Assembly (NCBI GenBank): GCA_965247705.1
Contig: CBDFHV010000086.1
Coordinates: forward strand, 186,001-250,000
From: CBDFHV01 sp965247705
GTDB lineage: Bacteria > Pseudomonadota > Alphaproteobacteria > Rhodospirillales > CAMCUA01
Direction: 5' to 3'
Length of the DNA stretch: 64,000 bases
This document shows positions 16,207 through 24,665 of this stretch, piece by piece. The position numbers were made by a program, and so were the translations under genes. The notes beneath the pieces are model-generated. The model searched no databases and was not told the DNA's origin. It saw only the letters and a list, made by a program, of their open reading frames with translations. How positions within the stretch are numbered: the stretch's first letter is position 1; each line of letters begins with the position of its first letter.

Positions 16207-17160
16207 ATGATTCAGACGTTCGCCGATCTGTTGTCTCCCGTCACCCCCGAGACGTTTTTCGCCGACACCCGTGACCGGCGGCCCCTGCACGTTCCAGGTG
16301 ATCCAGCCAAGTTCGAGCCCGTGATGTCTTGGGACGACCTGACCGGTCTCCTAAACCAGGCGGCCCTGTGGACCGGCCACACCCTGCAAATGGTCATGGA
16401 CAAGCGGGTTCTGCCGGTGCCCGAGTACTGCCGCCCGGGACGCACCCGCGACGGCGGCCAGGCCATGCTGGCGGACCTGGAGAAGGTACGCGCCTGGGTC
16501 AAGCGGGGCGCCTCCATCGTGCTCAACGAGATCGACACCCTGTGCCCCGGCGTTCGCGGCGTGGCCAAGGCCCTGGAAGGCGGGCCCGGGGGCAACGTCC
16601 AGTCGAACCTCTATTGTTCCTGGAAGGCCCGTCAGGCCTTCGATTCCCATTTCGACACTCACGATGTCTATGCGCTTCACATCGCCGGGTCCAAGCGGTG
16701 GCGCATCTACCAACGGCATTTCGAGGCCCCCATCAACCATCCAGTGTTCAAGAACCTGGACCAGCAGTACCACAACGCCCACAAGGGGCCCGTGAGCCAG
16801 GAAGTGGTCCTCAATCCGGGCGACCTGCTGTACATCCCGCGGGGGTTCTATCACGACGCCATCGCGGAATCCGAAGCCACCGTTCACTTGGCCTGCAGCG
16901 TTGTCCCGGTAATCGGGCTCGACATGATTTCGGCAATGTTCGAGCGGGCCGTGCACGATCCCTTGTTTCGGCGCGCGATTCCCGATCCATCCCAGGAGGA
17001 CGGCGCGGCACTGGCGCGGCATCTGGAAGCCTTGGCGGACCGTTTCGGCGAACTGGCCCGGGACAAGGCGTTCCTCGACCGGTTCCGCGAGGCCATTCAA
17101 GCCCATGCCCATCCCCGGTCCGAAATACGGCTTCCCGAGGACGCGGGGGCGGACCGGTAA
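16207..17160 (+). CDS. JmjC/cupin-8 domain 2-oxoglutarate oxygenase-like protein
   Basis: 317 residues. The cupin/JmjC core holds a plausible Fe(II) site: H148 and D150 in FDSHFDTHD and H216 in IPRGFYHDA, with ALHIAGSKRWRIY between. This is the layout of YcfD/RoxA-type ribosomal oxygenases and other JmjC hydroxylases, which use O2 and 2-oxoglutarate to hydroxylate protein side chains. The C-terminal ~100 residues are helical. The protein substrate is not known. It is followed by a DUF3576 lipoprotein gene 80 bases on. Confidence 0.8.
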   Translation: MIQTFADLLSPVTPETFFADTRDRRPLHVPGDPAKFEPVMSWDDLTGLLNQAALWTGHTLQMVMDKRVLPVPEYCRPGRTRDGGQAMLADLEKVRAWVKRGASIVLNEIDTLCPGVRGVAKALEGGPGGNVQSNLYCSWKARQAFDSHFDTHDVYALHIAGSKRWRIYQRHFEAPINHPVFKNLDQQYHNAHKGPVSQEVVLNPGDLLYIPRGFYHDAIAESEATVHLACSVVPVIGLDMISAMFERAVHDPLFRRAIPDPSQEDGAALARHLEALADRFGELARDKAFLDRFREAIQAHAHPRSEIRLPEDAGADR

Positions 17161-17240
17161 CCCACCCCGGGAGCGGCCCGCGTATTGACATCCGAGAGGG
17201 GCATGCGTAACTGCAAAGGTATCATTCCGGAGCACGGACC

Positions 17241-17798
17241 ATGGACATGCGATATATGAAGCGTGGCGCGGCCATCCTGACGATCCTCATGGTCGCGAGC
17301 GGCTGCGGCGCCCCCGTCGTCAACGAATATCCCTATCGCGGGTCGGACGATACTTCCCCCACCTATGCGGAGGGCCTTGGCGACTACCTTTCGAAGCGCG
17401 AATCCGTGTTCGGCGAAAGCGGCCTGTCCGTCGGCGGCGCCGACCGGCCCGAGTTGGGCGGTGGTGGTGGCGGATTGGGCGTCAACAGCTACCTGTGGCG
17501 GGCGTCGCTGGACACTATCGGCTTCATGCCGGTCAACTCGGCGGACCCCTTCGGCGGGGTGATCATCACCGATTGGCACTCCCCGGGGCAGGTGGACAGC
17601 GAACGGTTCAAGATGAACGTCTATATCCTGGGCCGCGCGCTACGCGCCGACGGGGTGCGGGTCGCGGTCTTCCGGCAGGTACAGGACCCCGCCGGCCTAT
17701 GGCGCGATGCAGACATCCCGCGGCAGACGGCGACCACCATCGAGGACGCCATCCTCACCCGCGCCCGGCAACTGCGCAACCAGATCCTCAGCCAGTAA
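17241..17798 (+). CDS. DUF3576 family lipoprotein
   Basis: 185 residues. A signal peptide with lipobox (ILMVASGCGAP) predicts an acylated N-terminal Cys. The mature part contains VNSYLWRASLDTIGFMPVNS and DPFGGVIITDW, features of the DUF3576 proteins found next to leuS in alphaproteobacteria. A Gly-rich linker precedes this core. It probably acts in the envelope; function unknown. It lies 56 bases upstream of leuS and is likely in its operon. Confidence 0.88.
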   Translation: MDMRYMKRGAAILTILMVASGCGAPVVNEYPYRGSDDTSPTYAEGLGDYLSKRESVFGESGLSVGGADRPELGGGGGGLGVNSYLWRASLDTIGFMPVNSADPFGGVIITDWHSPGQVDSERFKMNVYILGRALRADGVRVAVFRQVQDPAGLWRDADIPRQTATTIEDAILTRARQLRNQILSQ

Positions 17799-17854
17799 TC
17801 CCACGCGGGTTCCGGCGAGCGCCGGTCGCCCGCTGTCCGACCTGGGACCGTTCC

Positions 17855-20431
17855 ATGTTGCGGTATAACGTCAAGGAAGTCGAGGCCCGGTGGCAGCGCC
17901 TTTGGGATGAGCGGAACGTCTTCGCCGTTGCCGAGGACCGGTCCCGCCCCAAGTATTATGTTCTTGAAATGTTCCCCTATCCCTCGGGGCGCATCCATAT
18001 GGGTCACGTGCGCAATTATACGTTGGGGGACGTGGTGGCCCGCTTCAAGCGGGCTCAGGGATTCAACGTGCTGCATCCCATGGGCTGGGACGCCTTCGGC
18101 CTGCCGGCGGAGAACGCGGCCATCGCCGCCGGCGTCCATCCCGCCGCCTGGACCAAGGAGAACATCGCCACCATGCGGCGGCAATTGCAGACCATGGGAT
18201 TGTCCTACGACTGGTCCCGGGAAATCGCCACCTGCGATCCCGCCTACTACAAGCACGAACAAAAAATGTTCCTGGATTTCCTGGAGGCGGGCCTGGTCTT
18301 CCGCAAGGAAGCCTGGGTCAATTGGGACCCGGTGGAGCAGACGGTGCTGGCCAACGAACAGGTCATCGACGGCAAGGGCTGGCGCTCGGGCGCGCCGGTC
18401 GAAAAGCGCCAGCTCACCCAATGGTTCCTGAAGATCACCGAGTACGCCGAGGACCTGCTGGCAACCCTGGGCGATCTGGAACGGTGGCCCGACCGGGTGC
18501 GCCTGATGCAGGAGAACTGGATCGGCCGTTCGGAGGGGGCGCACATCGATTTTCCCATCGTCGGTCGCCAGGACACCTTGCGGGTCTATACCACCCGTCA
18601 TGATACCTTGTTCGGTGCCACCTTCTGCGCCATCGCAGCGAACCACCCCCTGGCGGTCGAGATCGCCGAGGGCGATGAAAAGGCCGCCGCCTTCATCGCC
18701 GAGTGCAACCGAATGGGCACCAGCGAGGCGGCTATGGAATCGGTCGAGAAGAAAGGCTACGACACGGGGCTGAAAGCCCGCCACCCCCTGGATCCGGACT
18801 GGGAGATGCCGGTCTATATCGCCAACTTCGTGCTGATGGATTACGGCACCGGGGCGATTTTCGGCTGCCCCGGTCACGACCAGCGCGACCTGGATTTCGC
18901 CCGCGCCCATGGCCTGGACGTCATCCCCGTGGTCTGCCCCGAGGATGGGGACCCGGCCACCTTCGCCATCGGCGACGAAGCCTACGGGGGCGATGGACGC
19001 ATGATCAATTCCCGCTTCCTCGACGGCATGGCCGTGCCAGAGGCCAAGGCCGCCATGGCCGAGCGGCTGGAGGCGGATGGCGCCGGTGCGCGCATGGTAA
19101 ACTTTCGCCTGCGAGACTGGGGAGTATCCCGCCAACGCTACTGGGGTTGCCCCATCCCGGTCATCAAGTGCGGATCCTGCGGCGTGGTGCCGGTGCCGGA
19201 AGACCAACTGCCGGTCACCCTGCCGGAAGACGTCTCCTTCGACAGGCCGGGCAATCCGCTCCACCACCATCCCACCTGGAAGCACACGACCTGCCCCGAC
19301 TGCGGCGGACAGGCGGAGCGGGAAACGGACACGTTCGACACCTTTTTCGAGTCGTCCTGGTATTTCGCGCGCTTCTGTTCCCCCGACTCCGAAAACCTGC
19401 CGTTCACCCGCGCCGCAGTCGACTATTGGATGCCGGTGGACCAGTACATCGGCGGCATCGAGCACGCCATCCTGCACCTGCTGTATTCCCGCTTCTTCAC
19501 TCGGGCACTACGCCGTTGCGGCTATATCGGGGTGGATGAGCCCTTCGCCGGATTGCTCACTCAGGGCATGGTCTGCCACGAGACTTACCGGGATGGGGAC
19601 GGCGAATGGCTGTTTCCCGATGACGTGGTGAAAGGTGCCGGAGGCGTGGCGACCCATGGGGACACGGGCGCGCCGGTGACCATTGGCCGGTCGGAAAAAA
19701 TGAGCAAATCCCGGCGCAACGTGGTCGATCCGGAGGCCATGATCGAAACCTACGGGGCCGACACGGCACGCCTGTTCATGTTGTCCGACAGCCCTCCGGA
19801 ACGGGATCTGGACTGGACGGAATCCGGGATCGAGGGGGCTTGGCGCTATGTCAACCGCTTGTGGCGAATGGTGTCGGAGCCGGACATGTCCCTGCCGCCG
19901 GCCGGCACGCCAATGCCGGCAAACTTGTCCGACGCCGCGTCACGGGTGCGGGCCGCCATCCATCGCACCATCGCCGCGGTGACCAGCGACTTGGAGCGCT
20001 TTCATTTCAATAAGGCGGTGGCGCGAATTCGGGAACTGACCAACGCCTTGGACGACCTGTCTTCGAACGATACGGGCGCCGATTGGGTCATGCGGGAGGG
20101 TCTGGAAATCGCCGCTCGGCTGGTCGGACCCATGATGCCCCATCTGGGGGAAGAAGTGTGGCAATCCTTGGATCGCGGCGGTCTTGGGGTCCTCCTGGTC
20201 GACACGCCGTGGCCAGTGGCGGATCCCGAGCTACTTCAAGAGGAGGAAGTTCGGGTCGCCGTCCAGGTAAATGGAAAGCTGCGCGGCACGGTGAGCCTTC
20301 CCAAGGACAGCGACCGGGGATTGGCGGAGCGGGCTGCCCTCGATCTGCCCGCGGTCTCCAGGGCCGTGGAAAGCAAAACTATTCGCAAGGTAATCGTGGT
20401 CCCGAACCGGATCGTCAATGTGGTGCTGTAA
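17855..20431 (+). CDS. leuS: Leucyl-tRNA synthetase
   Basis: 858 residues, standard for bacterial LeuRS. It attaches leucine to tRNA-Leu in the cytoplasm. The HIGH motif appears as HMGHVRNYT, the KMSKS motif as KMSKSRRN, and the CP1 editing domain with VYTTRHDTLFGATF lies in between; a zinc-type CxxC cluster (KCGSCG, TTCPDCGG) is present. Start chosen at ATG 17855 before RYNVKEVEARWQ. The 3' end overlaps lptE by 14 bases. Confidence 0.98.
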   Translation: MLRYNVKEVEARWQRLWDERNVFAVAEDRSRPKYYVLEMFPYPSGRIHMGHVRNYTLGDVVARFKRAQGFNVLHPMGWDAFGLPAENAAIAAGVHPAAWTKENIATMRRQLQTMGLSYDWSREIATCDPAYYKHEQKMFLDFLEAGLVFRKEAWVNWDPVEQTVLANEQVIDGKGWRSGAPVEKRQLTQWFLKITEYAEDLLATLGDLERWPDRVRLMQENWIGRSEGAHIDFPIVGRQDTLRVYTTRHDTLFGATFCAIAANHPLAVEIAEGDEKAAAFIAECNRMGTSEAAMESVEKKGYDTGLKARHPLDPDWEMPVYIANFVLMDYGTGAIFGCPGHDQRDLDFARAHGLDVIPVVCPEDGDPATFAIGDEAYGGDGRMINSRFLDGMAVPEAKAAMAERLEADGAGARMVNFRLRDWGVSRQRYWGCPIPVIKCGSCGVVPVPEDQLPVTLPEDVSFDRPGNPLHHHPTWKHTTCPDCGGQAERETDTFDTFFESSWYFARFCSPDSENLPFTRAAVDYWMPVDQYIGGIEHAILHLLYSRFFTRALRRCGYIGVDEPFAGLLTQGMVCHETYRDGDGEWLFPDDVVKGAGGVATHGDTGAPVTIGRSEKMSKSRRNVVDPEAMIETYGADTARLFMLSDSPPERDLDWTESGIEGAWRYVNRLWRMVSEPDMSLPPAGTPMPANLSDAASRVRAAIHRTIAAVTSDLERFHFNKAVARIRELTNALDDLSSNDTGADWVMREGLEIAARLVGPMMPHLGEEVWQSLDRGGLGVLLVDTPWPVADPELLQEEEVRVAVQVNGKLRGTVSLPKDSDRGLAERAALDLPAVSRAVESKTIRKVIVVPNRIVNVVL

Positions 20432-20942
20432 GCCACGGCGTTTTGGATCCGGGGCGGTCGCGCTATTGGTTTGCCTCATCCTGCTCGGCGGGTGCGGGTT
20501 TCGGCCTATTTATGGTACGGCGACGCAAGGGAATACGGCGGCGGCCCTGGCTTCCGTCGATGTGGAGCCGATCAGCGATCGGGTGGGCCAAATCCTGCAC
20601 AGTCATCTCCTGGACTTGCTCAATCCGCGGGGAAGGCCAGAACGGCCCCGCTATCGCCTGTCGGTCAACTTATCGGAAAGCGTCGAGCGGATCGCGTTCC
20701 GCAAGACCGAGGTTGCCACCCGCGCCAACCTATGGCTTCGGGTATCCTTCACGCTTCAGGGCGCCGCGGGGGAGTCGGTGCTGAGCGGCAATTTATCTGT
20801 TGTCAGCAGTTACAATATCCTTCAATCCGGTTTCGCCACGTTGGCGGCCGAACAGGACGCCCGTGAGCGGGCGGCCCGGCAACTGGCCGAGGAACTGCGA
20901 TTGCAGCTCGCCGCCCGTTTGTCCAGCCCCGACGCTAGCTAA
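20418..20942 (+). CDS. lptE: LPS-assembly lipoprotein LptE
   Basis: 174 residues. The signal peptide ends in the lipobox LLGGCGFRPIYG, which is the typical LptE N-terminus. LptE plugs the LptD barrel and helps place lipopolysaccharide in the outer membrane. The rest has the alternating charged/hydrophobic pattern of the family and ends with ARQLAEELRLQLAARLSS. The gene overlaps the end of leuS and is followed by holA after 15 bases, the usual alphaproteobacterial order. Confidence 0.9.
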   Translation: MWCCKPRRFGSGAVALLVCLILLGGCGFRPIYGTATQGNTAAALASVDVEPISDRVGQILHSHLLDLLNPRGRPERPRYRLSVNLSESVERIAFRKTEVATRANLWLRVSFTLQGAAGESVLSGNLSVVSSYNILQSGFATLAAEQDARERAARQLAEELRLQLAARLSSPDAS

Positions 20943-20957
20943 AACCGGTCGATCGTC

Positions 20958-22001
20958 ATGAAGCTGTCGGGCTCGGCCGTCGATCGATTTCTCCAGGCGC
21001 CGGACCCAAAGCAGCGTTTCATCCTGGTCTACGGTCCCGATCGCGGCCTGGTGCGGGAGCGCGCCGAATATCTTGTGAAGCATCTCGCCGGGTCCTTGGA
21101 CGATCCCTTCCGGGTCGCGCTTCTGGATGGCCACGAAGTGGTGGCGGATCCGGCACGGCTGGCGGACGAGGCGGCGGCCCTATCCTTGGTGGGCGGCGAT
21201 CGGGTCGTCTGGGTTCGGGGCGCCGGGGACGGGCTGGCGGCGGCGGTAAAGAATGCCCTCGGCGGAAGCGGCGGCGCCTGGGTGATCGTGGAAGGAAGCG
21301 ATCTCTTCCCCCGTTCCGGACTCCGCGGGGCATTTGAATCAAGCACGGGCGCCGTTGCCATTCCCTGCTATGGGGACGACGGAAAGTCGCTCCGTCGTGT
21401 GGTAGCGGAGATCCTTCGCGAGCAAGGCATGACGGCGAGCGAGGAGGCCATGGTTTATCTGCTTTCCCGTTTGGGGTCCGATCGGGGTCTCACCAGGTCG
21501 GAAGTGGAGAAACTTTGCTTGTACATGGGAAGTGATCCCGGGCCCATCGAGGTCGTTCATGTCGCCGCCTGCGTGGGCGATGGGGCGCCGGCGGCGGTAG
21601 AGGCGGTTGCCCACGGCGCGGCGTCGGGTGATCAAGCCGCCGTGGCGAAGGCGCTTGACCTGGCCTTCCAGGAGGGCGCGGCCGCGGTCTCCATTTTGCG
21701 TCGCGCCCAGGTTTACTTTCGGCGCCTGCATTTGGCGCGAGGCCATATAGAAAGTGGCGCGGACCCGGCCGAGGCCATGCGGGCCTTGCGTCCCCCGGTG
21801 TTCTTTAAGGAAGCGGACGTCTTTCGTAGGCAACTCCGCTACTGGAACCTGGCGGCGTTAGGGCGCGTGTTGGACCGTCTCGTGGAGGCGGAAGTCTCCT
21901 GCAAGTCCACGGGCATGCCCAACGAGGAACTCTGCGCCCGCGCCCTTCACGGAATTGCGTCGACCGCCGGGTCCCTGAAGCATCGGGCCAATGTAGCTTA
22001 G
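20958..22001 (+). CDS. holA: DNA polymerase III delta subunit
   Basis: 347 residues. The N-terminus FILVYGPDRGLVRERAEYLV is the AAA-like nucleotide-binding fold of the delta subunit, which opens the beta clamp in the clamp-loader complex. Later FEGS-type regions such as WVIVEGSDLFPRSGLRGAFE and LSRLGSDRGLTRSEVEKLCLY match the family. Length fits. Third gene of the leuS-lptE-holA unit and convergent with parB. Confidence 0.93.
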   Translation: MKLSGSAVDRFLQAPDPKQRFILVYGPDRGLVRERAEYLVKHLAGSLDDPFRVALLDGHEVVADPARLADEAAALSLVGGDRVVWVRGAGDGLAAAVKNALGGSGGAWVIVEGSDLFPRSGLRGAFESSTGAVAIPCYGDDGKSLRRVVAEILREQGMTASEEAMVYLLSRLGSDRGLTRSEVEKLCLYMGSDPGPIEVVHVAACVGDGAPAAVEAVAHGAASGDQAAVAKALDLAFQEGAAAVSILRRAQVYFRRLHLARGHIESGADPAEAMRALRPPVFFKEADVFRRQLRYWNLAALGRVLDRLVEAEVSCKSTGMPNEELCARALHGIASTAGSLKHRANVA

Positions 22002-22038
22002 GAGGAATTGGGCGGCGTCTTGCGCCCGGTTCGGGGAT

Positions 22039-23175
22039 TCACGTGTCCGACCGGCGTTCGGGGTCATCCTTTTCGTCGCCAAAAAAGTCCGTCGGATCTG
22101 GAGGTTCCGTTTCCGGTGAGGGTTCCGCGGCCTCTTCCTCAATATTCGCCGGCATCTCAGCCTCCCTCCAGTCCACGTCCGGTAGGACTTGCGGGTGGCG
22201 GTGGTTGGGTTGTGGGGTCACATCCGACTCTTCGTTCGGAGGTGAATGTATGGGCGAAACGTCGGTTGGCGGTTCGATCATGGATGGCGTCGCCGGCGCA
22301 CCTTGAGTGCCATGGCTTAGCCGGTGCAGGATGTCGTCCAGCTGCTCCAGCGACTGATAGTGCAGGCTGAGGACGCCGCCACCAGAATTGAATTTGAGCT
22401 CCACCCGCAGCCCTAACAGGGTGGTCAAATCCCGTTCCAGGGCCATCGTATGGGCGTCTTTACCGGGTGCGGATGGGCGGTTGCGGGGACGGGTCGTCGT
22501 GCTTTGGGCCAGTTTTTCCGTCTGTCGTACGTTGAGGCTCCGCCGGACCACGGTCTGGGCCAAGGCCAGGGGCGCTTCCGCCGTCAGGATGGCGCGGGCA
22601 TGGCCGGCCGACAGGTCTCCCAGGTCCACCATGGCGCGGACCTCCTCGGGCAAGGATAGAAGCCTCAAGGTATTTGCCACGTGGCTGCGGCTCTTTCCCA
22701 CGGCGCGGGCCAGCGCCTGCTGGGTATGTTGAAACTCCTCCATCAGCCGAAGATAACCTTCGGCCTCTTCCAGGGGTGAGAGGTCTTGGCGCTGCAGGTT
22801 TTCCACCAGGGCGATTTCCAGCACTTCGCTGTTGGCAAGATCGCGCACGTGGACCGGAACTTCAGCGAGCTGGGCGCGCTGCGCCGCCCGCCAGCGGCGT
22901 TCGCCGGCAATGATCTCGAAGCTGTCCGCCTGATTGGGGTCGGCCCGTACGAGGATAGGCTGCAGAATGCCTTTCTGGCGAATTGAATCGGCCAGTTCCT
23001 CAATGGCCGGGTCGTTCATCATGCGTCGGGGCTGGAAGCGGCCCGGGCACACGCTTTCAATGGGCACCGTTCGGTAGGCGGGGTTGCCCCGCGCGTCACC
23101 GGCCGGCTCTTCCTCATCCCCAAGCAATGCGGACAGACCGCGTCCCAACTGGGGAGGTTTTCCTTCGCCAACCAT
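22039..23175 (-). CDS. parB: Chromosome-partitioning protein ParB
   Basis: 378 residues. The N-terminal CTPase/ParB-N domain has the C-motif region IIAGERRWRAAQRAQ, followed by LQRQDLSPLEEAEGY and the helix-turn-helix ARAVGKSRSHVANTLRLL that reads parS. The C-terminal part includes a Pro/Glu-rich tail of about 90 residues (DVSPIHSPPNEESD onward), longer than in many ParB proteins. It loads on parS as a CTP-dependent clamp and works with ParA. Its ATG overlaps the parA stop (ATGA). Two perfect parS sites lie 1.5 and 3.4 kb upstream. Confidence 0.97.
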   Translation of the reverse strand: MVGEGKPPQLGRGLSALLGDEEEPAGDARGNPAYRTVPIESVCPGRFQPRRMMNDPAIEELADSIRQKGILQPILVRADPNQADSFEIIAGERRWRAAQRAQLAEVPVHVRDLANSEVLEIALVENLQRQDLSPLEEAEGYLRLMEEFQHTQQALARAVGKSRSHVANTLRLLSLPEEVRAMVDLGDLSAGHARAILTAEAPLALAQTVVRRSLNVRQTEKLAQSTTTRPRNRPSAPGKDAHTMALERDLTTLLGLRVELKFNSGGGVLSLHYQSLEQLDDILHRLSHGTQGAPATPSMIEPPTDVSPIHSPPNEESDVTPQPNHRHPQVLPDVDWREAEMPANIEEEAAEPSPETEPPDPTDFFGDEKDDPERRSDT

Positions 23176-23996
23176 CAGGCGGTCAGCCGTCGTTCGCGCC
23201 GGATTACCTCTCCGGCGAGATGCACGTAGGCCTGGGAACCGGCGCAGCGGAAATCGTACAGCATGGCAGGCTTGCCATGGGATGGTGCCTCTGAAACGCG
23301 GACATTGCGCGGGATGACCGTGTCGTACACCACGTCGCCGAAATGCTGCCGGACGTCGTTGGCGACCAGGTCCGACAGGTTGTTGCGGCGGTCGAACATG
23401 GTTAGCACGATGCCCTGAACTTCCAGGCTGGGATTGAAGGCACGGCGCACCCGTTCAACGGTGCGCATGAGCATGCTGATTCCTTCCAGGGCGAAAAACT
23501 CGCACTGAAGGGGCACCAGCACGGCGGCGGCGGCGGAAAGGGCGTTGACGGTGAGAAGGCCCAGGGCCGGTGGACAATCGATCAGAATGTAATCGAAGTC
23601 GACGGTGGCGGTCCTGAGGGCTTCCTTGAGGCGGTATTCCCGGGCGGGTAGGTTGACCAGTTCGATCTCGGCGCCGGACAGGTCGATACCCGAAGGCACC
23701 AGGGCGAGACCTGGCACGGCGGTCGCGATCGTCGCGTCCGCCACATCGCACGCGCCAATCAGAACGTGATAGGTGTTTCGCTTACGATCACGACGATCGA
23801 TGCCCAGGCCCGTGCTGGCATTACCCTGGGGATCCAAGTCAACGATCAGGACCTTCTTGCCCACGGCGGCCAGGGCCGTGGCGAGATTGATGGCGGTGGT
23901 GGTCTTGCCGACGCCGCCCTTCTGGTTGGCCACGGCGATTATCCGGGCCGTGGCTTGAGGAACGACGGGGTCCCGTGCGGCGAAATCATCCGGCAT
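23175..23996 (-). CDS. parA: Chromosome-partitioning ATPase ParA
   Basis: 273 residues. Deviant Walker A motif KGGVGKTTT in IIAVANQKGGVGKTTTAINL, Walker B in YILIDCPPALGLL, and the DNA-binding and dimer region LSDLVANDVRQHF. It forms ATP-dependent dimers on the nucleoid and moves ParB-parS complexes. Start at ATG 23996 with GGAG 7 bases upstream; a TTG lies 27 bases earlier. It overlaps the end of rsmG by 11 bases. Confidence 0.97.
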   Translation of the reverse strand: MPDDFAARDPVVPQATARIIAVANQKGGVGKTTTAINLATALAAVGKKVLIVDLDPQGNASTGLGIDRRDRKRNTYHVLIGACDVADATIATAVPGLALVPSGIDLSGAEIELVNLPAREYRLKEALRTATVDFDYILIDCPPALGLLTVNALSAAAAVLVPLQCEFFALEGISMLMRTVERVRRAFNPSLEVQGIVLTMFDRRNNLSDLVANDVRQHFGDVVYDTVIPRNVRVSEAPSHGKPAMLYDFRCAGSQAYVHLAGEVIRRERRLTA

Positions 23997-24630
23997 GGCG
24001 AGGCTCCAGTCTCTCGATGACAAGAATGCATCCCCTCGGGTCCGAGATGCTCGGTCTTCGAGACACCGACATCTTCCACCTTTTCCTGGACTCCGTCAAT
24101 TCCGCATCAACTCGCTGTCCTTTTAAGAAGAGGCCGCGTCCCCCTTCGGCCAATAGGGGGTGGGCCATGTTGAGGAGTTTGTCGAGGGGCGCCAGCGCAC
24201 GGGCGACGACCACATCGGCGCAGCCCCGGGGTTGATCCTCGAGGCGCCCGGTCTCCACCATGACCGGGGCTCGGGTCAAGCCCGCCACATGGCGCAGGAA
24301 TCCGCATTTGCGGCCGTTGGAGTCGATCAGGCGTACGGGACGGTCTTCCATGATGGACAGGACCATACCGGGAAATCCGGCGCCGCTTCCCATGTCCACC
24401 ACCACGCCTTCGCCATGGGGGAGGAGGTGCGCCAATTGGGCGGAGTCGAGGAAATGGCGTCGCCACGGGTCTTGCAGCGTGGAGGGTCCCACAAGATTAA
24501 GCCGCTTTTGCCACTGAACCAGCGTGACGGCGTAAGCATTCAGACGGTCCATGGTCTTGTCCGAGGCTCCCGTCATGGCCGCGAAGCCTGCGGCCCCGAG
24601 GGGAGTCGAATCAATGGATTGGGCGGACAT
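23986..24630 (-). CDS. rsmG: 16S rRNA (guanine-N7)-methyltransferase RsmG
   Basis: 214 residues. It methylates G527 of 16S rRNA using SAM. The SAM site is DMGSGAGFPGMVLSI and the preceding NLVGPSTLQDPWRRHFLDS is the conserved N-terminal region of the family. C-terminal KGQRVDAELTESRKRW matches. It lies between mnmG and parA in the classic gidA-gidB-parAB order. Its start codon touches a parS site (24630-24645). Confidence 0.96.
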   Translation of the reverse strand: MSAQSIDSTPLGAAGFAAMTGASDKTMDRLNAYAVTLVQWQKRLNLVGPSTLQDPWRRHFLDSAQLAHLLPHGEGVVVDMGSGAGFPGMVLSIMEDRPVRLIDSNGRKCGFLRHVAGLTRAPVMVETGRLEDQPRGCADVVVARALAPLDKLLNMAHPLLAEGGRGLFLKGQRVDAELTESRKRWKMSVSRRPSISDPRGCILVIERLEPRHAG

Positions 24631-24645
24631 GTTTCACGTGAAACA
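24630..24645. promoter_or_regulatory. parS centromere site 1
   Basis: Perfect 16-bp palindrome TGTTTCACGTGAAACA, the universal bacterial parS consensus recognised by ParB. It lies between mnmG and rsmG and overlaps the first base of the rsmG start codon. Confidence 0.95.
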
Positions 24646-24665
24646 CAAGGTTGACCCGGAGGCTC

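Noticed and set aside
22010..22027. Hairpin GGGCG/CGCCC between holA and parB as terminator
   Set aside because: Five base pairs only and no T run on either strand; too weak to list.
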